Assembly (NCBI GenBank): GCA_017934475.1
Contig: JAGBJN010000010.1
Location: forward strand, 137,411 to 201,410
DNA: 64,000 nucleotides
Direction: 5' to 3'
DNA from: Clostridia bacterium
GTDB taxonomy: Bacteria; Bacillota; Clostridia; TANB77; CAG-508
The translations under genes were made by a program, and so were the position numbers. Numbering within the stretch: the stretch's first letter is position 1; every line of letters starts with the position of its first letter. The notes beneath the pieces are model-generated. The model was not told where the DNA came from and made no database searches. It worked only from the letters and a program-made list of their open reading frames with translations. Shown in pieces: positions 36,522 through 45,309 of this stretch.

Positions 36522-38000
36522 ATGAATATTACAGAACTAACAGTACATGAATTAAAAGATAAGTTAGCAAGTAAAGAATTAACTGTAAGCGAAATTACAA
36601 AAGCTTATGTTGATAGAATAAATGAAAAAGAAAGTGAAGTTGGAGCTTTTGTTACAACATACTGTGATGAAGCTATTTCTAAAGCTAAAGAAATAGAAGA
36701 AAAAGTTAATTCTGGAGAGATAAAAGGAGAACTTGCAGGTATTCCAATAGGAATAAAAGATAATATAAATGTAAAGGGAGCAAAAACAACTTGTTCTTCA
36801 AAAATGCTAGAAAACTTTGTATCACCATATGATGCAACAGTAACAGAAAAGTTAAATGCTGAAAATTTAATTAATTTAGGAAAGCTAAATATGGATGAAT
36901 TTGCAATGGGAGGATCTACAGAACACTCTGCATTCCATAATACACAAAATCCTTGGAATTTAAACTGTGTACCAGGTGGATCATCAGGTGGTAGTGCTGC
37001 AGCTGTTGCAGCAGGTATGGTACCATGGGCACTTGGATCAGATACAGGTGGATCAATTCGTCAACCAGCATCATTCTGTGGTGTAGTTGGGCTAAAACCA
37101 ACTTATGGTTTAGTATCAAGATATGGACTTGTAGCATTTGCTTCATCACTTGATCAAATTGGACCAATTACAAAAGATGTTGAAGATTGTGCAATGTTAT
37201 TAAATATAATTACAGGTCATGATGAAAAAGATACAACATCTGAAAATATTGAAAAAGTAGATTACACTAAAGTATTAAAAAATGATGTTAAAGGATTAAG
37301 AATAGGAGTTCCAAAGGAATTCTATGCAGAAGGTATAAATGAAGAAGTAAAAGCAAAATTAGAAGAAGCAATTGCAAAATATAAAGAACTTGGAGCAGAA
37401 GTAGAAGAATTTTCACTTGATGTTGCAAAATATTCACTTGCATCATATTATATTATTGCATGTGCTGAAGCAAGTTCAAACCTTGGTAGATTTGATGGAA
37501 TTCGTTATGGATATAGAACAGAAAATTACACAAATTTAAGAGAATTATTTAGAAATTCAAGAAGCGAAGGATTTGGAGAAGAAGTAAAAAGAAGAATAAT
37601 GCTAGGAACTTATGTATTATCATCAGGATATTATGATGCATATTACAAAAAGGCACAACAAGTTCGTACACTTGTAAGAAGTGAATTTAACAAAGCATTT
37701 GAAAAATATGATGTAATAATTACTCCAACATCTCCAGTTGTAGCATTTGAAACAGGAAGTAAATCAAATAATCCACTTGAAATGTATTTAGCAGATATTT
37801 GTACAGTTTCTGTAAATATTGCAGGATTACCTGGAATTTCTATACCATGTGGAGTTGATTCAAATGGTATGCCAGTAGGTATGCAAATTATAGGAAATAG
37901 ATTTGAGGAAAGCACAATATTAAATGCAGCATATACTTATGAACAAGCAACAAAATTTAGAGATAACTACAAACCAGAATTCAAAGGAGGTGCAGAATAA
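36522..38000 (+). CDS. gatA: Asp/Glu-tRNA amidotransferase subunit A
   Basis: 492 residues, an amidase-signature enzyme. The Ser-cisSer-Lys triad region is visible as [14 protein letters not shown] (Lys) and [15 protein letters not shown], with the nucleophile in [14 protein letters not shown]. It releases ammonia from glutamine, which travels to GatB to convert Glu-tRNA(Gln) or Asp-tRNA(Asn) to the amide forms. The stop codon overlaps the gatB start by 1 nt. The presence of a tRNA-Gln at 48653-48727 fits the indirect Gln-tRNA route. Confidence 0.97.
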   Translation: MNITELTVHELKDKLASKELTVSEITKAYVDRINEKESEVGAFVTTYCDEAISKAKEIEEKVNSGEIKGELAGIPIGIKDNINVKGAKTTCSSKMLENFVSPYDATVTEKLNAENLINLGKLNMDEFAMGGSTEHSAFHNTQNPWNLNCVPGGSSGGSAAAVAAGMVPWALGSDTGGSIRQPASFCGVVGLKPTYGLVSRYGLVAFASSLDQIGPITKDVEDCAMLLNIITGHDEKDTTSENIEKVDYTKVLKNDVKGLRIGVPKEFYAEGINEEVKAKLEEAIAKYKELGAEVEEFSLDVAKYSLASYYIIACAEASSNLGRFDGIRYGYRTENYTNLRELFRNSRSEGFGEEVKRRIMLGTYVLSSGYYDAYYKKAQQVRTLVRSEFNKAFEKYDVIITPTSPVVAFETGSKSNNPLEMYLADICTVSVNIAGLPGISIPCGVDSNGMPVGMQIIGNRFEESTILNAAYTYEQATKFRDNYKPEFKGGAE

Positions 38001-39439
38001 TGTCAAGAAGTGATTATGAAGTAGTAATAGGACTTGAAGTTCACGCAGAATTATCTACAAAAACAAAAATATTCTGCTCATGTCCAACAGAATTTGGAGG
38101 AGATCCAAATACACATACATGCCCTGTTTGTATGGCAATGCCTGGAGCACTTCCAGTACTTAATGAAAAAGTGGTAGAATATGCTGTAAAAGCAGGCTTA
38201 GCAACAAACTGTGAAATATCAAGAGATAGTAAAAATGATAGAAAAAATTACTTTTATCCAGATTTACCAAAATCATATCAAATATCTCAATTTGACAAAC
38301 CACTTTGTGAACATGGTTATGTTGAAATAGAAGATGATGAAGGAAATCTAAAGAAAGTTAGAATTTTACGTATTCATATAGAAGAGGATGCTGGAAAATT
38401 AAACCATAATGAATTTGGTGGAGGAAGTTTAGTTGACTTAAACAGAGCTGGAGTTCCATTAATAGAAACAGTATCAGAACCAGATTTACGTTCTGCGAAA
38501 GAAGCAGAAAATTATTTAAGAAAATTAAAATCAATATTTGAATATATTGAAGTATCAGACTGTAAAATGCAAGAAGGTTCTTTAAGAGCAGATGTTAACG
38601 TATCAGTACATAAACCAGGAACACCATTTGGAACACGTACTGAAATGAAAAACATGAACTCTTTCAGAAGTATTGTGAGAGCAATTGAATACGAAATAGA
38701 TAGACAAATAGATGTAATTGAAGATGGTGGAGTTATAGAACAAGAAACATTAAGATGGGATGATGTATCTGGACGTACATTCTCAATGAGAGATAAAGAA
38801 GATGCACAAGATTATAGATATTTCCCAGATCCAGACTTAGTTGCAATAAGATTACCAGAAGATTATATCGAAGAAATTAGAAAGAACTTACCAGAATTAC
38901 CAGAAAGCAGAAAAGAAAGATATACAAGCGAATATGGATTATCTGAAAAAGATGCAAATTTACTTACAGCCTCTAAATATATGTCAAACTTATTTGAAGG
39001 TGCAAATAAAATTTGTAATAATCCAAAAGCAGTTGCAAACTGGTTATTATCAGATATTTCAAGAATATTAAATGAAAAAGAAATGGAACCAGAACAAATA
39101 CCATTTACAGCAGAACAACTTGCAAAAATGATAGAACTTATAGAAAAAGGTACAATTAGTTCTGCAATTGGTAAGAAGGTAATTACAGAATTATTTGAAA
39201 ATCCAAAAGATCCTGAAGAAATAATTAAAGAAAAAGGATGGATACAAATATCTGATGAAGGTGCTATTAAGGAAGTTGTAATGAAAATATTAGAAGCTAA
39301 CCCTCAATCAGTATCAGATTTCAAAGCTGGAAAGGATAAAGCACTTGGTTTCTTAGTTGGTCAAGCAATGAAAGAAACAAGAGGACAAGCAAATCCACAA
39401 ATGCTTAACAAAATGTTCTTAGAAGAATTAAATAAATAA
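38000..39439 (+). CDS. gatB: Asp/Glu-tRNA amidotransferase subunit B
   Basis: 479 residues, GatB kinase-like domain with VVIGLEVHAELSTKTKIFC and the zinc-binding cysteines (CSC, then CPVC), and RIHIEEDAGKL. The helical cradle and a C-terminal YqeY-like tail (FLVGQAMKETRGQANPQMLN) bind the misacylated tRNA. It phosphorylates the tRNA-bound Glu/Asp and amidates it. The ribosome site AAAGGAGG lies within gatA. Followed by a strong terminator. Confidence 0.97.
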   Translation: MSRSDYEVVIGLEVHAELSTKTKIFCSCPTEFGGDPNTHTCPVCMAMPGALPVLNEKVVEYAVKAGLATNCEISRDSKNDRKNYFYPDLPKSYQISQFDKPLCEHGYVEIEDDEGNLKKVRILRIHIEEDAGKLNHNEFGGGSLVDLNRAGVPLIETVSEPDLRSAKEAENYLRKLKSIFEYIEVSDCKMQEGSLRADVNVSVHKPGTPFGTRTEMKNMNSFRSIVRAIEYEIDRQIDVIEDGGVIEQETLRWDDVSGRTFSMRDKEDAQDYRYFPDPDLVAIRLPEDYIEEIRKNLPELPESRKERYTSEYGLSEKDANLLTASKYMSNLFEGANKICNNPKAVANWLLSDISRILNEKEMEPEQIPFTAEQLAKMIELIEKGTISSAIGKKVITELFENPKDPEEIIKEKGWIQISDEGAIKEVVMKILEANPQSVSDFKAGKDKALGFLVGQAMKETRGQANPQMLNKMFLEELNK

Positions 39440-39463
39440 AAAAATTCCCATTAGGGAATTTTT
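39440..39463. terminator. bidirectional terminator after gatB
   Basis: 10-bp stem (39440-39449 with 39454-39463), ATTA loop, A and T runs; it also ends the minus-strand gene at 39465. Confidence 0.8.
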
Positions 39464-39464
39464 T

Positions 39465-39722
39465 TTATGCTATTTCATTTTTTATAGTATCAAAGCCTAT
39501 TGCACACATTATAAAAGAGCAACAAAACATAAGACTAGACTTAAACAAAGATATTCCTATGTAAAATAAATTTGGGTTTTCATATATAAATTCGTATGTA
39601 AATAAAAGGATTGTTGAAAAAATGCATAAAAGGAAAGAAAATACTAAGCCTTTATTCATAATATTTTTTATTTTAATATCTAAATTTTTAATCGTATCAA
39701 TAAATTTATTTATAATTCTCAT
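39465..39722 (-). CDS. small membrane protein of unknown function
   Basis: 85 residues from ATG 39722 (GGAGGTT 8 nt upstream), preferred over the start at 39737. A basic N-terminus (RIINKFIDTIKNLDIKIKNIMN) is followed by two membrane helices (about 25-45 and 52-72). No known motif. It is a single gene. Confidence 0.6.
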   Translation of the reverse strand: MRIINKFIDTIKNLDIKIKNIMNKGLVFSFLLCIFSTILLFTYEFIYENPNLFYIGISLFKSSLMFCCSFIMCAIGFDTIKNEIA

Positions 39723-39800
39723 ATAAATAACCTCCAATAATTTTATCTATATTTATATTAGCATAAAAAATACTGCAAATCAAAGGTAATTCTTGCCAAA

Positions 39801-39817
39801 TGTCGAATTACGTCGAA
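39801..39817 (+). promoter_or_regulatory. tandem Spo0A-box-like pair upstream of the toxin-antitoxin promoter
   Basis: Exact TGTCGAA at 39801-39807 and CGTCGAA at 39811-39817, 10 bp apart (one helical turn), just upstream of the -35 of the TA promoter. Confidence 0.4.
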
Positions 39818-39826
39818 CAAATATTC

Positions 39827-39855
39827 TTGACAAAAATGTAACTATATAGTAAAAT
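39827..39855 (+). promoter_or_regulatory. promoter of the toxin-antitoxin operon with palindrome in the spacer
   Basis: TTGACA, 17-nt spacer, TAAAAT. The end of the spacer and start of the -10 form the perfect 10-bp palindrome ACTATATAGT (39841-39850), a likely autorepression operator. Confidence 0.7.
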
Positions 39856-39880
39856 ATGAAAAAATGTCGGAGGTGATATT

Positions 39881-40129
39881 ATGATAAAACTAACTCCAGA
39901 AGAACAAGAATATTGGGATAAAAAATATAATGAATTTGTTAGAGAAAAACTAAGAGAATCGGAAGAAGATATAAAAGTAAATGGAACTCTTACAGAAGAA
40001 GAATTTTGGGAAGATATGAAAAAATTCGATGAACAATTAAGGAGGGAAAATCAATTAAGAAGAAAGAATATAAAATTACATATTCCAGAGACTTTAGGCA
40101 AAATCTCAAAGAAGTTCATAAGAGTCTAA
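39881..40129 (+). CDS. putative antitoxin of a RelE/ParE-type system
   Basis: 82 residues, acidic first half (EEQEYWDKKYNEF…SEEDIKVNGTLTEEEFWEDMKKFDEQL) that would form helices. I do not recognise its sequence family. It is called an antitoxin because it precedes a RelE/ParE-like toxin frame and has a regulated-looking promoter, the usual order and size. It is unusual in overlapping the toxin by 76 nt; most antitoxins overlap by a few. The C-terminal 25 residues after the toxin start are basic and may be non-essential. GGAGGTG precedes the ATG. Confidence 0.62.
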   Translation: MIKLTPEEQEYWDKKYNEFVREKLRESEEDIKVNGTLTEEEFWEDMKKFDEQLRRENQLRRKNIKLHIPETLGKISKKFIRV

Positions 40130-40389
40130 ATGAATATTATGATGGCTCTTATGGAAGATTTGATAAGAGATTAAATAAAAATTTAGAACGACTCAAATTA
40201 TTTCCGCATAAGTTTCAAACAATGGAAAACGAAAAAGAATTTAGAAGATTTTTTATTCAAAATTATGTTATTATTTATAAAGTAGAAATAAATCAAATTA
40301 TATTATTTAGAATTTTACCAAATAAATCAAATTATATTCAAGAAGGAATCTATAAAACAAAATTCCCTAAAAAAGAAATTAAAATTTAA
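40054..40389 (+). CDS. RelE/ParE-family toxin with non-standard ATT start
   Basis: This frame has no ATG, GTG or TTG. It is open from the stop at 40030 to the stop at 40387-40389 and reads KKKEYKITYSRDFRQNLKEV at the start, then NLERLKLFPHKF, EFRRFFIQNYVIIYKVE and LFRILPNKSNYIQ. This is the RelE/ParE order of helix pair, then beta strands with R…NY.I.Y.V…I…RI. An ATT at 40054 sits 7 nt after a perfect GGAGGG, so an ATT start is the best reading, giving 111 residues. RelE/ParE toxins cut mRNA at the ribosome or poison gyrase; which applies is not clear. Confidence 0.72.
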   Translation: MKKKEYKITYSRDFRQNLKEVHKSLNEYYDGSYGRFDKRLNKNLERLKLFPHKFQTMENEKEFRRFFIQNYVIIYKVEINQIILFRILPNKSNYIQEGIYKTKFPKKEIKI

Positions 40390-40437
40390 TAAATATCATT
40401 AAGGCCTTTAATAAGTTTTTTTATGCTGCCTTTTTTA

Positions 40438-40466
40438 TTGATATACCATAAAATATATGCTATAAT
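40438..40466 (+). promoter_or_regulatory. promoter of hslO
   Basis: TTGATA, 17-nt spacer, TATAAT. Confidence 0.75.
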
Positions 40467-40486
40467 ACTGTGCAAGGAGAATTAAG

Positions 40487-41359
40487 ATGGATAAGATAGA
40501 AAAATTTTTAGCATATAATGGAAAAATAAATATAGTTGCAATAGAAACTACAGAATTAGTTGAAGAAGCAAGAAAAATACATGATTTAAGTCCACTTGCA
40601 ACAGCAACTTTAGGAAGACTTTTAACAATGGCGGCATTAATGTCTAGTAATATGAAGGGTGAAGAAGATAAATTAACACTTCAAATAAAAGGAAATGGAC
40701 CAATTGGGCAAATTACAGTAACAGCTGATTCAAAAGAAAGAGTTAGAGGATATGTTGCAAATCCACAAGTAGATTTACCTCTAAAAGAAAATGGAAAACT
40801 AGATGTAGGATCAGCAGTTGGAAAAGATGGATTTATATATGTAATTAAAGATATAGGTTTAAAAGAGCCATATATAGGAATGTCTAAAATCATTACAGGA
40901 GAAATAGCAGAAGATTTTGCAAATTATTATTATACATCAGAACAAAAAAATACAGCAGTTGCACTAGGTGTTCTTGTAAATAAAGATGGAGTAAAAAGGG
41001 CAGGAGGATTTATAGTTACAAGTATGCCAGATGCGACAGAAGATGAATTATTTATTTTGGAAAATAGATTACAAGAAGCAAAACCAATATCACAAATGCT
41101 AGAAGAAAAAATGACTTTATTAGATATTGCAGAAGATATTACAGGAGACGTAAATATAAAAGTTTTAGAAGAAGAGCAAAGAATGCCAAAATATGAATGC
41201 GATTGTAGTAAAGAAAGAATGGAAAAAGCACTTATTTCTCTTGGAAAAGAAGAAATAAAAAATATTATAGAAGAAGATGGAAAGGCTGAAATAGTATGCC
41301 ATTTCTGCAATAAAAAATATGAGTTTGATAAAGAAGAACTAGAGAATTTATTAAAATAA
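40487..41359 (+). CDS. hslO: redox-regulated chaperone Hsp33
   Basis: 290 residues. N-terminal chaperone domain (about 1-180, with TATLGRLLTMAALMSS) and a C-terminal zinc switch with C238, C240, C271 and C274 (CxC … CxxC). Oxidation of these cysteines releases zinc and activates the holdase under oxidative stress. AAGGAG precedes the ATG. It is first in a run of same-strand genes (pth, RNase G-like, gmk-like, rimO) with short gaps that may be one operon. Confidence 0.97.
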   Translation: MDKIEKFLAYNGKINIVAIETTELVEEARKIHDLSPLATATLGRLLTMAALMSSNMKGEEDKLTLQIKGNGPIGQITVTADSKERVRGYVANPQVDLPLKENGKLDVGSAVGKDGFIYVIKDIGLKEPYIGMSKIITGEIAEDFANYYYTSEQKNTAVALGVLVNKDGVKRAGGFIVTSMPDATEDELFILENRLQEAKPISQMLEEKMTLLDIAEDITGDVNIKVLEEEQRMPKYECDCSKERMEKALISLGKEEIKNIIEEDGKAEIVCHFCNKKYEFDKEELENLLK

Positions 41360-41401
41360 AAGCATAAAAAATAATTTAGAGAAAAAATTAAGGAGAAAAG
41401 A

Positions 41402-41959
41402 ATGTATTTAATTGTAGGACTTGGAAATCCAGAAGCTGATTACAGCAAAACAAGACACAATATGGGATTTAATGCAGTAAATAAAATAGCAGAAAAATAT
41501 GGTATAGAAATAAATAAAAAGAAATTTGATGGATTAATAGGAGAAGGAATGATTGAAAATGAAAAAGTTATTCTTTTAAAACCACAAACATATATGAATT
41601 TAAGTGGTAAATCTATTATTCAAGTAGTTAATTTTTATAAAATACCATTAGAAAATATTTGTGTTATTTATGATGATATGGATATTGAAAAAGGCGAAAT
41701 AAAAATAAGAAAAAAAGGAAATGCAGGTTCTCATAATGGAATGAAATCAGTTATAGCAGAACTTGGATCAATAGAATTTGCAAGAATAAGAGTTGGAATT
41801 GGTAAACCTGAATTTGATGGAGATGCAATAAACTATGTAATAGGGGCAATTCCAGAAGAAGAAGTAAAAATACTAGATGAAGGAACATCAAAAGCAGCAG
41901 AGGCAATGGTAGATATACTTAAGATAGGAATTGACAATGCAATGAATAAATATAATTAA
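41402..41959 (+). CDS. pth: peptidyl-tRNA hydrolase
   Basis: 185 residues with the Pth pattern: VGLGNPEADYSKTRHNMGF including the catalytic His, KPQTYMNLSG, and VIYDDMDIEKGEIKIRKKGNAGSHNGMKS. It hydrolyses peptidyl-tRNA dropped from ribosomes. AAGGAG precedes the ATG. It lies between hslO and the RNase G-like gene, 11 nt upstream of the latter. Confidence 0.97.
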   Translation: MYLIVGLGNPEADYSKTRHNMGFNAVNKIAEKYGIEINKKKFDGLIGEGMIENEKVILLKPQTYMNLSGKSIIQVVNFYKIPLENICVIYDDMDIEKGEIKIRKKGNAGSHNGMKSVIAELGSIEFARIRVGIGKPEFDGDAINYVIGAIPEEEVKILDEGTSKAAEAMVDILKIGIDNAMNKYN

Positions 41960-41970
41960 AAGGGGAAAAT

Positions 41971-43161
41971 ATGCAAGAATTAATAGTTATTCAAAAAGAT
42001 AGTATTAAGCAAATATATTTAGTAGAAGATGGAATATTAAAAGAATACTATTCTGAAACAAGCGAGAATAAAAATTTAGAGGAAAATATATACATAGGTA
42101 AGGTAACTAATATATTACCAGGTATGCAGGCTGCATTTGTAGATATAGGAGAAGAGAAAAAAGCATATTTACATTTAAAAGATATTCTGCCAAAAGTTAG
42201 TAATGTAACAGGAAACAAAGAAGAAAATATAGAAAATTATAAAATTAAAGATTTTATAAAACAAAATGAACCTATATTAGTACAAGTAAAAAAAGATAGT
42301 AATACTTTAAAAGGTCCTAAAGTAAGTAGTAATATTCAAATTCCAGGAAGGTTTGTTGTTATTTTGCCTGAAAATGATTTTATTACAATATCACAAAAAA
42401 TAGTAGATCAAAATGAAAAAAATAGATTAATAGATATTGTAAATGAAGCAAAAAAAGATAGTAAATTAGGAATAATAATTCGTACAGCTGCAGAAGGAAA
42501 AGATAGTAAATTAATAAAAAAAGACATAGAAAATACAATAAAGAAATGGGAAAATTTAAAAAAAGAATTTGATAATAGCAAAGAATACCCAAGAATTTTA
42601 AAAAGAAACGAATCTATTTTAGAAAAAATATTATTGGATCTTGCAGATAACAAGTTAAAAAATGTAATAGTAAATAATGAAGAATTACAAAAACATATAT
42701 TAGATAAATTAAATGAAATACAGGGAAAAACAAATATAAAAGTAGAATTACAAGAAGAAAATTTAGATACAAAATATGATTTGGACAAGCAATTAGAAAA
42801 AGCACAAAATAGAAAAATATGGCTTAAATGTGGAGGTTTTATAACAATAGATAAAACAGAAGCATTAACAGCAATAGATGTAAATTCTGGTAAATTTACA
42901 GGAAAAGAAAATATAGAAAATACAATATTAAAAGTAAATAAAGAGGCAAGTGAAGAAATTGCAAAACAAATTAGACTTAGGGACATAGGCGGTATAATAA
43001 TTATAGATTATATTGATATGGAAGAAGAAAAAACAAAAAATGAAGTATTGGAAGCATTAAAAGAAAAATTAAAAGAAGATAGAGCTAAAACGCAGATAAT
43101 GCAATATACAAAATTAAACTTACTAGAAATGACACGTAAATCAATGTTTACAGAAAAATAA
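41971..43161 (+). CDS. ribonuclease G/E family endoribonuclease, short form
   Basis: 396 residues. S1 RNA-binding domain near the N-terminus (IYIGKVTNILPGMQAAFVDIG) interrupted as usual, then the RNase-H-like 5' sensor part. The DNase-I-like catalytic centre carries the two metal Asp residues in LTAIDVNSGKF and GGIIIIDYIDME. The protein ends right after LLEMTRKSMF. RNase E/G normally continues with a CPxCxG zinc link and a small domain of about 90 residues, absent here, and no continuing frame follows the stop. This could be a natural short form that dimerises differently. Start after AAGGGGA. Confidence 0.88.
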   Translation: MQELIVIQKDSIKQIYLVEDGILKEYYSETSENKNLEENIYIGKVTNILPGMQAAFVDIGEEKKAYLHLKDILPKVSNVTGNKEENIENYKIKDFIKQNEPILVQVKKDSNTLKGPKVSSNIQIPGRFVVILPENDFITISQKIVDQNEKNRLIDIVNEAKKDSKLGIIIRTAAEGKDSKLIKKDIENTIKKWENLKKEFDNSKEYPRILKRNESILEKILLDLADNKLKNVIVNNEELQKHILDKLNEIQGKTNIKVELQEENLDTKYDLDKQLEKAQNRKIWLKCGGFITIDKTEALTAIDVNSGKFTGKENIENTILKVNKEASEEIAKQIRLRDIGGIIIIDYIDMEEEKTKNEVLEALKEKLKEDRAKTQIMQYTKLNLLEMTRKSMFTEK

Positions 43162-43195
43162 AATTGAAATAAATAAAAAATAAAGAGGTAATAAA

Positions 43196-43951
43196 ATGAG
43201 TAATTTGATTTATATTATGGGAAAAAGTTCTTCAGGGAAAGATACTATATATCAAAAATTAGTTGAAAGAATGGAAACAAATTCATATGTTCTTTATACG
43301 ACAAGACCAATGAGAGATGGGGAACAAGAAGGAAGAGAATATTATTTTATATCAAACGAAAAATATAAAGAATTAGAAGATGAGGGAAAAGTAATTGAAG
43401 CAAGACATTATAATGTTATAAATGCAGAAGGAAATAAAGATGTATGGACATATGCAACAATAGATGATGAACAATGGGATAAAAAAGGAGATTTTATAAC
43501 AATTGGGTCTATTGAGTCATATAATTCTTTAAAAGAATATTTAGCAAAACATCCTGAAAGAAATTTGCATTTATTACCTATTTATATTCAAATAAGTGAA
43601 GAAGAAAGAAGAGTAAGAGCAATAAAAAGAGAAAACGAAAAAGCAAAGCCTAATTTTGAAGAAATGGAAAGAAGACTTAAGGCAGATAATATTGATTTTT
43701 CAGATGAAAAATTAGCTGAAGCAGGAATTACTATAAATGATTCATTTGAAAATGAAGATTTAGATTTTTGCGTAAATGAAATAATTCGCCATATTGATAT
43801 GGAAATCGAATTACGTAATGGACAAAAATTCGAAAAATTACATTTAATGCCAACAAAATATAATATAAAGCAAAGAGAAGAAATAAGAAGTAAAGAAAAA
43901 GAAATACTTACTGGAATAAAAAACAAAGAAGAAGATGGAGAAGAAAGATAG
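43196..43951 (+). CDS. guanylate-kinase-like protein
   Basis: 251 residues. The guanylate kinase fold: a P-loop GKSSSGKDT in place of the usual GPSGVGKST, TTRPMRDGEQEGREYYFIS (GMP-binding), and a lid region EERRVRAIKRENEKA. A Glu/Lys-rich C-terminal extension of about 50 residues is not found in standard Gmk. It could be a true guanylate kinase or a relative with a different substrate; the altered P-loop and long tail make me cautious. AGAGGTA precedes the ATG; rimO begins 9 nt after the stop. Confidence 0.75.
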   Translation: MSNLIYIMGKSSSGKDTIYQKLVERMETNSYVLYTTRPMRDGEQEGREYYFISNEKYKELEDEGKVIEARHYNVINAEGNKDVWTYATIDDEQWDKKGDFITIGSIESYNSLKEYLAKHPERNLHLLPIYIQISEEERRVRAIKRENEKAKPNFEEMERRLKADNIDFSDEKLAEAGITINDSFENEDLDFCVNEIIRHIDMEIELRNGQKFEKLHLMPTKYNIKQREEIRSKEKEILTGIKNKEEDGEER

Positions 43952-43959
43952 GAAATAAT

Positions 43960-45261
43960 ATGAATGTTGGATTTATACATCTAGGATGTAGTAAAAATTT
44001 AGTAGATACAGAAATGGCAATAGGGCTATTTAAAGATAATAATTATAAAGTAGTAAATAATGAAGAAGAAGCGGATATCATAGTAATAAATACTTGTGGT
44101 TTTATTAATTCTGCAAAGGAAGAAGCAATAAATACTATACTTGAAATGGTAGAATATAAGAAAAAAAGATGCAAGTATCTAATTGTTATGGGATGTTTAG
44201 TACAAAGATATAAAGAAGAACTTGCAAAAGAAATACCTGAAGTAGATTTATGGATTAAATATGATTCATATTCTACAATATGGGAACAAATTTCAAGCGT
44301 AATAAACCCAAAAAATAATAACAAAAAGAATTTAGATTTCTTAGATAGAACAATTACAACAGGTGATAATTTTGCATATTTAAGAATTGCAGAAGGATGT
44401 GACAATTTTTGTACATTCTGTGCAATTCCTAATATTAGAGGAAAATTTACAAGTAGGAAAATAGAAGATATCTTAGAAGAAGCTAAAAAACTTGCTAAAG
44501 AAGGATACAAAGAATTAATTATAATTGCTCAAGATACTACAAAATATGGAGTAGACATATATGGAGAATCAAAACTTCCAGAATTACTTACAAAATTGTG
44601 TAAGATAAAAGATTTAAAATGGATTAGATTTTTATATTCATATCCAGAAACAATTACAGATGAATTAATAGAAGTTGTAAAAAAAGAAGATAAAATATGT
44701 AAATATTTTGATATTCCAATTCAACATTTCTCAGATGCCGTACTAAAAAGAATGAATAGAAAAAGTGATTCAAAAAGTATAGAAAAATTAATTATTAAAT
44801 TAAGAAAAGAAATACCTGAAGTAGTTATTCGTACAACTGTAATGGTAGGTTTTCCAGGGGAGACAGAGGAAGATTTTAATAAATTATATAACTTCATTGA
44901 AAGAACTAGATTTGACAGATTAGGAGCGTTTTCATATTCAAAAGAAGAAGGTACAGCAGCAGAAAAGATGCCAAATCAAGTACATCCTTCAACAAAAAGA
45001 AGTAGATATAATAAAATAATGAAACTACAAAATAAAATATCTACAGAATTACAAAATGAAATGATAGGAAAAGAACTTGAAGTATTAATTGAAACAAGGA
45101 CATTTGATAATAAATATTATGTTGGAAGAAGTTACAGAGAAGTACCTGACATAGATGGAATTATTTATGTAGAAATGGTAGATAAGGCATTAGAAGGAAA
45201 ATTTGTTAAGGTAGAAATAACAGATGCAACAGAGTATGATTTAATAGGAAAAATAAAATAA
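43960..45261 (+). CDS. rimO: ribosomal protein S12 methylthiotransferase
   Basis: 433 residues. N-terminal methylthiotransferase domain (GFIHLGCSKNLVDTE with the first cluster cysteine, then the NTCGF and GCLVQR cysteines), radical-SAM core CDNFCTFCAIP binding the second [4Fe-4S] cluster, and a C-terminal TRAM domain that recognises S12. It adds a methylthio group to an aspartate of ribosomal protein S12. The ADNF/LRIAEGCD context and length match RimO rather than MiaB. Followed by a strong terminator. Confidence 0.96.
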   Translation: MNVGFIHLGCSKNLVDTEMAIGLFKDNNYKVVNNEEEADIIVINTCGFINSAKEEAINTILEMVEYKKKRCKYLIVMGCLVQRYKEELAKEIPEVDLWIKYDSYSTIWEQISSVINPKNNNKKNLDFLDRTITTGDNFAYLRIAEGCDNFCTFCAIPNIRGKFTSRKIEDILEEAKKLAKEGYKELIIIAQDTTKYGVDIYGESKLPELLTKLCKIKDLKWIRFLYSYPETITDELIEVVKKEDKICKYFDIPIQHFSDAVLKRMNRKSDSKSIEKLIIKLRKEIPEVVIRTTVMVGFPGETEEDFNKLYNFIERTRFDRLGAFSYSKEEGTAAEKMPNQVHPSTKRSRYNKIMKLQNKISTELQNEMIGKELEVLIETRTFDNKYYVGRSYREVPDIDGIIYVEMVDKALEGKFVKVEITDATEYDLIGKIK

Positions 45262-45285
45262 AAAGTTGTCAGCATGACAACTTTT
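45261..45285. terminator. bidirectional terminator after rimO
   Basis: Perfect 11-bp stem (45261-45271 with 45275-45285), GCA loop, A and T runs; converging minus-strand gene ends at 45310. Confidence 0.85.
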
Positions 45286-45309
45286 TATTTGTTTATAGTT
45301 TATTTAATT

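Noticed and set aside
40054-40389. Toxin frame as a frameshifted tail of the antitoxin
   Set aside because: The frame has its own ideal GGAGGG and reads as a full RelE/ParE domain from its start, so an independent gene is more likely, though an indel cannot be excluded.
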